DNA from: Tetracentron sinense
Lineage: Eukaryota; Streptophyta; Magnoliopsida; Trochodendrales; Trochodendraceae
Direction: 5' to 3'
DNA length: 64,000 bases
NCBI GenBank assembly: GCA_015143295.1
Contig: JABCRI010000994.1
Span: 372,001-436,000, forward strand
The notes below the pieces were generated by a model. The model saw only the letters and a list, made by a program, of their open reading frames with translations, had not been told where the DNA came from and did no database searches. Every line of letters begins with the position of its first letter. Position 1 is the first letter of the stretch. A program made the translations under genes and the position numbers. Shown piece by piece: positions 55,200-64,000 of the stretch.

Positions 55200-57100
55200 T
55201 AATGTTTTCTTCTGAAGATTCGGAGCTGGTTGTGGCTTCATTCGGGAGAGAGGAGCTGTGAAGGGTGGTGGATGTATTCGAAAGCCATCCTCTTTTGCTG
55301 CCATAATCAATGCTCCAACGCAAGATTCAATCTTTTTCGATCTCAAAAACCCTAATTTTGTTTCAAGAACCCTCTCTTTCTCTCTCTGTGTTCCTGTCTC
55401 ACTGTCTCTTCAGGTTCGTATTATTTTCCCCACATTTTGGATATTTTTGTTCTGATTTGGAAAATCTAGGGGTTCGTGTGGATCTGACCTCAAAATTGTG
55501 TTTTTTCTTCATTGTGCGTTAAAATGCTGCTTGAGAAATGATCTGCATTTTGAAATTCTCGGTTTTTCTGAGGGTTTTTATTCCAGTGCTGGGATTTTGG
55601 GTTTTTGAAACTTAAATTGTAAGTTTGTTATTTAATTTGGAATTTGTGTGCTTGAAGAATCAAAAAGTTTAATCTTTGTTTCTGATCCAGTGGTGGGGTT
55701 CTAGTTTTGGATCCAATTTGGGAAATGTAGGGGTGTCGGGGTTCCAAATAATCAAATTTCTTTCTGAATTTTTCAGGGGTTAATAAATTTTGGATCCTGA
55801 GTAAGAAAGTTTTAAATGTACCTTATTTACAGTATACACCAATTTTTACTTGTACATGATTTAGTTTTTTTCCGGATCCTTATGTGTTTTTTTTTTAATG
55901 TTATACTAGCGGTTTCTTTTTTCGCAGTCAAATCTGAAATTAATGGGGTTTATTTGGTTTCAATCTGTTCCGAAGATCTCAAATATTGTAGCTCGTAGTT
56001 TGGCTTGCAGTCTAGTTTTTTTTTAATTTAAATTTTAAATTAGTTTTAGGATTCCTTGCAAATTCTGGTTTTGCAGCGTTTTAAACCATTATGTAGTTAT
56101 CAGGGTTTGATTTCTTCCTCTTGGTCCGGTTAATATTTCAGTTGCTTCTCATGGCAATGTGGCATTGACTGCATCCTGAAGCAACTCGTGGTTGAAGAAG
56201 GATTCTCCTACCTCCTGTAGCTAAGGTGTGTGGATTTACTTGATTCTCTTTAGTTCCCATTTTCTCTATGTTTTTGTTTTACTTATTCAGACTTGGATAT
56301 GTTTTGTAATTATTGCGTCATGTTCTTGTTCTGATGGGTTTAATTAGAGATTTTCTTCCTCCCTCCTCCCCTCTTTTATGTTGATTTCAACTTTTGATAG
56401 ATTGATGAAGTGTCATCTGGGTATCTTGATTTTTCTGTTATTTTTTGTTGGTTATTGGATATGCATTTTTTTTGCCTCCCCGCCCTTTCCGTTTGACATG
56501 CACCGTGTTAGAAAACTGAGAATTATCAGTGTAGTGGGATCTATCCAAAGGGTCTGATGATGATAATTAAAGTTATACACCTCAATGAAAATTTATTTGA
56601 CTTACTGTTGAAATTTGAAATCATCAACTTTCCTGAAATACTTTTAGTTTTTGATTAATTGGTTTTATTGTTTACTTTTGGTTTATTTAAGCACTATGTA
56701 GTAGTATGGTTCTTGACGTTCATTTATTGTCAACATGCTAGACTAATGCAGTGATTTCACGGTTATGTTCTAAGACGATTGATTAGTGTTAGTGTTTTCG
56801 CTCCCTACAAGAATGCTCTGTTTGATTTATTTAATGATATTTTATTTATTCTTTTCTCCTTTTTATGTTTTCGAGCATTTTTGGTTGGTGGGGGGTTTAT
56901 CGTATTTCTTCATGCCATAGACTTATTGAGAACATTATTAAAATAATATTCTTACGTAATCACTCCCCTTCCACTGTTGAAAATCCTTCATTTGGTTGGA
57001 TCTATATCTTCCTTGTGCTTGGAGCATTGGGTTTGAAAAGGAAGGAAGGTACACTAGCTTGGAACTGATTTAAGAAGACGGAAAAAATGCTTGCGAGGAT
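55200..57100 (+). other. Possible untranslated first exons of an unidentified plus-strand gene
   Basis: About 55200-55412 looks like a plant 5' leader (AAAAACCCTAATTTTG telo-like motif, CTCTCTTTCTCTCTCTG) ending in a donor CAG/GTTCGT. About 56140-56226 has an acceptor-like TTTCAG and ends AAG/GTGTGT. Neither has a convincing coding frame. No matching coding exon was found to the right, where the old gypsy element begins. This could be a gene start whose body lies beyond 64000, or a relic. Confidence 0.3.
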
Positions 57101-58429
57101 AGTTGTTCATGTAGTAGGGTGGCTGCTCCGACTCTGACAAGACTCATGTGAAAACAAGCTCAGGGAAGTATGACATTATAGTGCAGTGATTGTTAGGACT
57201 ATGGCTCATTGTGGGAATAAAAGGGCCAAATTCATGCAGCATGGAAATGGCATTAGGGGATGTCTTTGTTCCATGTAGCATGAATGGAGTTTGATATTTT
57301 GATGTAGTAAGGAATTAACCCATCCTATGTAGCAAGACGAATGATATGGAAAATACTTCGATCCCCACCGATGCTAGGTTTTTCAAAGGAAAATAAGGAA
57401 AAACCTCCCGTAGTGTGTTAACCCAAATAACCTAAAATTTCTTAAGAGGAACTCAAAAGGCTTAAGGGCAAATTAAACTCATTATTTAAAAGATCAACGA
57501 CAATATACTAACATCTATTTCTAAGAAATTAAAACTCTGAAAGTTAAACCTACGAGTATGAAACTTATTAACTGTTAATCTAAAGTAACTTAATATAATC
57601 CTAAAAATGACTAAAATACCCCTAATTCTCACATCTCACTGTACAACCAGACTTCTGACACTACTTTGAAGCTCTAAACATTGTAATCTAGACAAAATCA
57701 TGAGATAGTTGTTGTAGATCTTAGAAAGAGCTTTTCTATGCATCTGATGGCTTCTCGATCAGATATTTGAAGGAAAAATTATTGATTGTTGAAGTTGATT
57801 GTCTTATCCTTTTAGTATCTAAAAGTCCATGACCCCTTTTTCTCAGCCTTCTTATGTCTATTTGGATTTTTTTTTCATTTTATTTTTATCCCAAACCCCT
57901 TAAATTAAAAAGGCCTATCATGCTGAGTTGAATCATTCTCTTCTGTTGGGAAAAGATCTCTTCTTCATACCAAAAAAAAGGAACTCTTGTGCGAATTTTG
58001 ACTTAATGTCTTATTTCAGTATAGTCGAAGTGTTGCTCAGGTGGCCGTCTCGCTTAGCCAAGACCCCTAAGGCCTAATTAGGGTTTAGGCACACAATCAT
58101 TAAGATGATGTTTCCTAGTGGTGCCTAAGCCTTGTTTCCTGGGCACCAAAGCACTAGTGACAAAGGGCAACCCAAATCCGCATAAACTCAGTGTTAGTTA
58201 TTGATGCATTGGCCTTTGCAGAACATCTACAATTTGTTCACGTGGCTTGGTCGGAACTTGCTTGTGAGTTTGTTGCTCCGTCAAAACTTGGTCATCTTCC
58301 CCAATCAATGTAAAGGTATAGATCAACAACATTTAATATAGGTGAAAGAGCAACACCTTTCAGGCAGCTCCACACGATAGGCATTATCATTGATCTTCTT
58401 TAACACCCTACAAGGTCCTAATTTGTTGG

Positions 58430-61400
58430 AGCTTGATGGTAGTAGGGGTGGTCCCAGGCCATTCAAATTTGAGAATATGTGGGTGCAGCACCCGGATTTC
58501 TTGGCAGTGGTTAAAGAAGCGTGGGATTCAGTGTTGCCTTGGGGTTCTTGGAGTACCAGATTTGGGCTTAAGCTAAAGGCAGTTAAACACAAATTTAAGA
58601 GCTGGAATAAGCTGGTGTTCGGGAACATCAATGAGCAGAAAAAAAGTCTTCTGGAGGCCATTTCAGTGTTGGACGTGAAAGAAGAGCGGGTCAATCTGTC
58701 CGAGGTTGAGCTTAAGGAGAGAGTTGCATTGAGGCAGGAGTTCCAGTTGGTGTTGAAGAAGGAGGAAGTGAGTTGGAGGCAGAAATCTCGAGTCAGGTGG
58801 TTAAAAGATGGAGATAAAAATACGCGTTTCTTCCATCGCATGGCTACGGTGCGTAGTCGAGCAAACAAGATCGTCAGTCTCAAGATTGGGGATAAGATCT
58901 GGGACAACGATTTGGAGATAGGAAGGGCGGTAGTAGAGTTTTATGGCTCGTTGTATCAAGGGGAGTTCGAGTATCGACCTCTGCTTGATGGGCTATCTTT
59001 TGAGAGCATCTCTGAGGAGATGTGTAGCAAGTTGGAAAGGCTCTTCTCGGAATTAGAAGTGTAATCGGTCCTTGCAGGTATGGCAGGGGACAAAGCCCCT
59101 GGGCCAGATGGCTTTTCAATTGAATTCTATAAGGTTTGTTGGCAAATAATTGGGCAGGACTTGATGAAAGTCTTTCGTGAGTTCTATCATTCTAATTCGT
59201 TCGACCAAGCATTGAATTGCTCCTTCCTTGCCCTTCTTCCTAAGAGGCTCGGTGCCCTGGATATTGGAGAGTTTCGGCCCATTAGCCTTATTGGTAGTAC
59301 TTATAAGATTTTATCGAAGGTCTTAACTATGAGGCTAAGCCGGGTGATGGGGCAGGTAATTTCGCCAGAGCAGAGTGCTTTTGCGAGGGGGAGGCAAATC
59401 TTGGATGGTATTCTTTTCGCTAATGAGGTGGTGGATGAGTGGCTGAAGAAGAAGGTGCCGGGGGTCATTTGCAAGATCGATATAGAGAAGGCATATGACC
59501 ATGTGAGTTGGGGTTTTTTGGATTATTCCCTTAGTCGGATGGGGTTTGGGCCTAAGTGGCGGGCTTGGATGCGGTGTTGCTATTCTTCTCCGTCCTTTTC
59601 AATCTTGATAAATGGTTCTCCTCATGGATTTTTTAAAAGCTCAAGGGGATTGCGCCAAGGAGACCCTCTATCTCCCTTACTCTTTATTCTAGTGATGGAA
59701 GCCCTCAGTAGGATGATTAGAAAGGCTTCCGAGGCGGTGTGGAGCGGCTTCGTGGTGGGTAGGCCAGAGATTCGGATTTCGCACCTCCAGTTCGCGGATG
59801 ATATTTTGCTCTTTTGTGGGGCCTCAGAGAGGAACCTTGTCCACATCGGGTGCCTTTTCCGTTGCTTTGAAGCCGTTTCCAGTTTGAGTATCAATTTTTA
59901 GAAAAGTTCGGTTTTTGCAGTCGGGCAGGTGCCTAATCTGGAGTCGTTGGCTAAATGCCTTGGCTGCAAGACCGGCTCTCTTCCTACTAAGTATTTGGGT
60001 CTTCCTCTAGGGGCATCGTTCAAGGCGAAGTCGATTTGGAATCCGATCATGGAACGAGTTCAGAGGCGGTTGTCAGGGTGGAAATCGTCGTCATTGTCTA
60101 AAGGTGGCAGACTCATCCTGTTGAAGAATGTTCTTTGTAGTCTTCCGACATATTTTCTGTCCCTTTTCAGAATTCCGGCTCCAATCGCTGCTAAGTTGGA
60201 AAGGTTGTAAAGGGACTTTTTATGGTATGAGAAGGTGGTGCTCAAGAAACTTCATTTGGTGAAATGGAAATGGGTTTGTAGACCTAAAGAGAGAGGGGGG
60301 CTCAGTATATGGCCAATGAAGGTGGTTAATGAGGCACTTTTGGGAAAGTGGCTTTGGCGTTTTGGGTTAGAAGTTGATAGTTTGTGGAGAGGAGTGATAG
60401 TGGCTTGGTATGGTAGTAGAGATCGATGGGAACCTAGGCTTCCTAGGGGTCCTCATAGGGTGGGCCTTTGGGAAGGCATCGTAGCTGGTTGGGCCGGGTT
60501 TGTCAAGTTTACTCGCCTGGAGTTGGGGGATGGGGCGTTGATCAAATTTTAGTCCGATCATTGGTGTGGGTCTTGCTCTTTGGAACATCGGTACAGGTCT
60601 TTTTTCTTGCTCTCCCCATTCAAATCGGCATCAGTTGCGAACATGTACTCTAGGAGAGCGGGGGTCGTGGTTTGGAACCTCTCCTTCAGCCGTCCACTAA
60701 ATGATTGGGAAATTGGTGATTTCGCATCTTTATTATCCCTACTCGAGTCGGTGAAGCTGGTGGAGTCAGTTAGGGATCACCGGGTTTGGGCCACTAATTC
60801 TAGTGGTCGGTTTTCTGTGAAAGTTTATCTGCAGGCAGCAAATCCGGGCGGCATTGCAGACTTCCCGCGTCAGTTGGTGTGGTTTAATGGGTTGCCTTCT
60901 AAGGTTTCCATTATCCTTTAGTCGGCCTTTCTAGATAAGATCCTCACCTTGGACAACTTATGGAAGCGAGGTAGGAGTCTCCCTACTCGTTGTTGTATGT
61001 GTTTGGCGGAGGAGGAATCGGTTGATCATTTACTTTTTCATGGCCCGTTTGCTAGGAGGCTGTGGGGGTATTTTCTGGCACAGCCGGGGTTCGCGTGGGT
61101 GTTTCCTACATCCATTCAGGCTTTGCTATCCAGTTGGCTTGCAGTGTCGCTAGATAGCTTGGTGGATCGGATTTGGGCTTTTCTCCCTGGAGTGATCACC
61201 TGGTCATTGTGGAAAGAGCGGAACAAGAGGGTGTTTGAGAATGTTTCTCTTCCGGTGGAGAGAGTGTGTTCGAGATCGTGTGCGTTGTTGCGAGATTGAG
61301 TTTCCGCTAAGTTTGATGTGGCGGAGATAGGGTTTGATGAGGTTATATCGTAGTGTAGTCGGGGAGGGGTTTTTGTATTTCCTTTATGTTCTAGAGTAGT

Positions 61401-61485
61401 TTTTGTATTTTCTCTTGGAGATTCATATTTTGTGAATCTTTCTTTTTTGTATCTAATTGCTTTTGCCGATCAAAAAAAAAAAATG
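58430..61485 (+). mobile_element. L1-type LINE, 5'-truncated, inserted in the old gypsy element
   Basis: About 3.06 kb ending in an A12 tail (61474-61485). One reading frame runs from about 58436 to 61299: RPFKFENMW, WLKDGDKNTRFFH, then reverse transcriptase (GDKAPGPDGFSIEFYK, FRPISLIGSTYKI, KIDIEKAYDHVSW, GLRQGDPLSPLLFI, catalytic FADDILLF at 59791-59814), thumb (KYLGLPLGA, GGRLILLKNVL) and a C-terminal zinc-binding RT domain (CCMCLAEEESVDHLLFHG). ORF1 and the endonuclease are lost. The frame has five in-frame stops (59062, 59899, 60208, 60550, 60919) and no frameshift. Plant L1 elements are about 6 kb when whole. No clear target duplication. Confidence 0.92.
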
Positions 61486-62235
61486 CAAGTTTGGAACCTC
61501 TCCTTTCGCATGAAAACCATCACAAGATCCCCCTCTTGAAAAAATTTCTGGCGCTTGTGAATATTAGCTGACACTAAATACATGGCATATCTCTGTTTGG
61601 CATCAGTTACAAACTTACAAAAACACAAAAAATATAAAAATATTTTACCTACCAATTTTTGTAGTAGGTTTGTCTAGACAAAATAGTTTTGTAAGGATTT
61701 TTGCATCTCTTTCTCTCTCCACTTTTCTCTAAATCATCTATTTACTTTTTTGTTATGACATTCTGGTTTTATATGTGTTTAATTTTTAATCATTTTTTCA
61801 ATGATATACGAATATCTTAAATATTTATTAGTTCAACAAATAAAAAAAAATTTGTTTGCTTAGGCATCGCATAAGAATCTCCTCACCTAGGGAACCCCTG
61901 TCGCCGAGGCATTGCCTAAATGCTTTGACTAAACTTATTTGGATGGGTCTATGACACATCCTCTGCATATTCTAAACTGCTTTTTGGCTTGACTTTCAAA
62001 GATGGAATAGTTTTGAAATATTTTTTTCTCAAAGCAGCAACCAACATTTTTTTTTAATCACATTTTAGAATTTTCTTTTTTGAAAAATTCATATGGAGGA
62101 AATAGTGTTTGGGTCATCATTCTTTTTCATCTCTATAGCTTGCTAGCCTGTTGGACTTAAAAAGTTTTCAATCCTTCTTTCTTTAAATCTACCTTTATCG
62201 GTCAAAACTTCTTCAAGTGATTCATTGATCGTATT

Positions 62236-62657
62236 CAGGGGCAAAGCCAAGTGGGGCTAGAGCCTCCCTAAACTGTTGAGAGACAAAAACGAAGTATATA
62301 TACTATATTAGTCAATTTAAGAGGGCATAGGCATGGGACAAGGGGGCAGTTGCCCCCTTGAACTTTTGAAAAAAAGAGAGCTAAAATTTATACTATATAT
62401 TTTACTTAAGAGGGCGTAGTCATGAGCAAGTGGGACAGCTGCTCCTTGACTTAAAACAATCTTTACAAATGGACGAGATGGCTCACGAACTTGGTACTCA
62501 AAAAAAAAATCGGGGCTACACCCTCGAACCACCACACCTCTAGACCTAGAATATTTTGTACCCGCCTAATCATTCTTCACAAACCTATCAATAATTATTA
62601 ACATTATCACTCAACCATTGCTTCCACCACCTACAAGAAAATCGTAGCTCTGCCCCA
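62236..62657. mobile_element. MULE-like MITE relative, 422 bp
   Basis: Flanks GATCGTATT (62227-62235) and GATCATATT (62658-62666) match at 8 of 9 bases. Ends CAGGGGCAAAGCCA and, inverted, TGGGGCAGAGCTA. Inserted within the old gypsy element. Same family as 20588-20916. Confidence 0.72.
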
Positions 62658-63612
62658 GATCATATTGTCCGTTATCACTATTGAAAATCAGACTTGTGGC
62701 ATTAAGTAAATACCCATCATCCAAATACTCATTTCAGATTGATGGCAACTCCAAGTACGATTTCTTCCTTTAAATTGAACTAATACAGTTGTAAGTGTGG
62801 CATTACTTCCATTTTTGGTATTGTACCGTCGATTCTTGCAACCAAAGACACATCCACGTTCACCAGGTCTCAAGCACCTCATTCAATTATCTGATATTTA
62901 GTTCTAAAATCCAACACAATGAAGCCTGCCCTAAACTAATGCAGTGGGGAATCTATTCTTACTATGCAACATTAAAATGGTAGTAAATATAGTACAATCA
63001 TTGTCGAAGCCTCGGTTTAGCTAATGGGAATTTAGGGGCAAACCTTCGTTTGAGGCTAATCCAAGAAATTCAAAAGTTTCTTAGAGGAACTCAAAAGCCT
63101 AAAATTATAGTTTATTAATTCAAAAGACTAATTACGATGCACTAATTACATCTTTTTGTTATAAAATAAAACCCTTGAAGCTAACTTAAGAGCTAATAAC
63201 TATTTTCAACCGTCAATTGAAAGTAAATCAATATAATTTTTAAAATGTCCAAAATTCTAATAATTATTGTCATTAAATGTATGACTAGACTCCTGATACT
63301 ATTTGAAGCCCAAAAAATTATAATCTTGACAAGAAGTCATGAGACAACTGTCACAGATTTTGGGAAAAAAATTCCGACGAATCTATCTGCTTCTCTCGGA
63401 TATGAACAACTGACCCGTTGAAGCTGATTGTCTTATCCATATATATTTGAAAGTCTATAACCTATTTCTCAGTATCTAGTATATACTTGTCGCGACTTTA
63501 TCTGATGCTGTATTTTTTATCTTCACCACTTAATTTGGAAGGTCTAATACCCTGGATTGCACCATCTTTGGAATCTTGAGCATTGTGGAATAAGGCTCAT
63601 ATACTTTTAAAT

Positions 63613-63700
63613 AACATGAACAATGTCCTTCTTGATAAGTGGCTTTGGAGGTGTTCAGAAGAACCTGAAAGACTTCTGAAGATAGTAGATGAAAGCAAAT
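63613..63700 (+). pseudogene. Small LINE-like fragment
   Basis: NNVLLDKWLWRCSEEPERLL resembles the LLGKWLWRF segment of plant L1 reverse transcriptase tails (compare 60330-60365). Only about 30 codons; nothing recognisable on either side. Confidence 0.4.
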
Positions 63701-63852
63701 ACTAACAAGAATTTTGGCAAGATATGGAACTTGTTAAAGAAATCTTCATCAATTCTTTACTCCATGAAACAGCTCAATTTAGATTTGTACTTATCTCACT
63801 ATCATTGGCCTACATTTGCTCTTGCAATTCAAGACGCTGTCAACTAATTTAT

Positions 63853-64000
63853 GGTAGCATGATTAAAAAACTCGGCGAAACCGTTACGTAATGGTTTCGG
63901 TGGCCTCCGATACCTGATACCGTACATTTACCCGTTTATTCCGAAACAAATGCATAATGCCCAAAACCGTTATGTAACGGGCGTTACGTAATGGTATCGG
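63853..64000. repeat. Repeat start running off the right edge
   Basis: AACTCGGCGAAACCGTTACG with repeated GTAACGG and GTTACGTAATGGT(T/A)TCGG motifs, typical of a MITE-like repeat; only one end is in the window. Confidence 0.35.

Larger units (their letters stand above)
57421..63575 (-). mobile_element. Old, heavily deleted Ty3/gypsy element with nested insertions
   Basis: 57421-57950 and 63056-63575 are diverged direct repeats (TCTTAAGAGGAACTCAAAAG / TTCTTAGAGGAACTCAAAAG; GTTGATTGTCTTATCC in both), read as LTRs. Between them, two pieces of a minus-strand integrase C-terminus flank a LINE: 61486-61640 (FVTDAKQRYA, FFQEGDLVMVFMRKERF) and 58324-58430 (KLGPCRVLKKINDNAYRVELP). Gag, protease and RT are missing. 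Broken many times. LTRs differ at about a quarter of positions by eye, suggesting on the order of 10 million years. Confidence 0.72.

Noticed and set aside
58323-58907. 194-codon minus-strand ORF as one gene
   Set aside because: Its right part mirrors the LINE frame; only the last ~35 codons (58324-58430) look like integrase C-terminus.

Overview
The window is plant nuclear DNA from an angiosperm. The genes have many GT-AG introns, their proteins match land-plant families throughout (an SLH-domain chloroplast protein, a plant-type Lipase_3 protein, plant cytosolic TyrRS, eL36, a prolyl 4-hydroxylase), and transposable elements fill the introns and intergenic space. Species cannot be read from the sequence. 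I saw no tRNA, rRNA or CRISPR array.

Layout. (1) 1-12982, minus strand: the 5' half of a prolyl 4-hydroxylase gene. Its first intron carries an almost fresh 10,976-bp Ty3/gypsy element of the Tat/Retand type (1278-12253), flanked by a GAATC target duplication. The element has an extra antisense, apparently spliced gene with its own TATA box and poly(A) signal. (2) 12983-16738: intergenic, with inverted repeats and a hAT-type MITE. (3) 16739-22920, minus: five-exon class-3 lipase gene with a 365-bp TRIM and a MULE-like MITE in its introns. (4) 22921-27000: MITE-rich intergenic DNA. (5) 27064-37420, minus: complete ten-exon cytosolic tyrosyl-tRNA synthetase. Its 5.4-kb intron 4 holds a Ca2+-ATPase pseudogene, a pair of related MITEs and a Helitron-like end; a hAT MITE lies in intron 2. 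(6) 38352-40350, plus: ribosomal protein eL36, head to head with TyrRS, with a 5'-UTR intron and a GC-AG last intron. (7) 43039-49033, minus: ten-exon SLH-domain chloroplast protein. (8) 49034-55130: fold-back elements, a short deleted gypsy element and MITEs. (9) 55200-57100: possible untranslated first exons of an unidentified plus-strand gene. (10) 57421-63575: an old, heavily deleted gypsy element with LTR-like ends, into which a 5'-truncated L1-type LINE and a MULE-like MITE have inserted.

Five host genes are supported exon by exon: splice sites and reading phase close at every junction, giving proteins of 452 (lipase), 387 (TyrRS), 110 (eL36) and 977 (SLH) residues, plus 119 residues of the cut-off P4H. 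The genes do not form a pathway. The one functional pairing is TyrRS and eL36, two translation genes facing away from each other, both with telo-box motifs.

I found no clearly new biological system. The most interesting items are the very young retroelement in the P4H intron with its antisense gene, the Ca2+-ATPase pseudogene bracketed by direct repeats inside the TyrRS intron, and the nested LINE whose long reading frame is broken only by stop codons.
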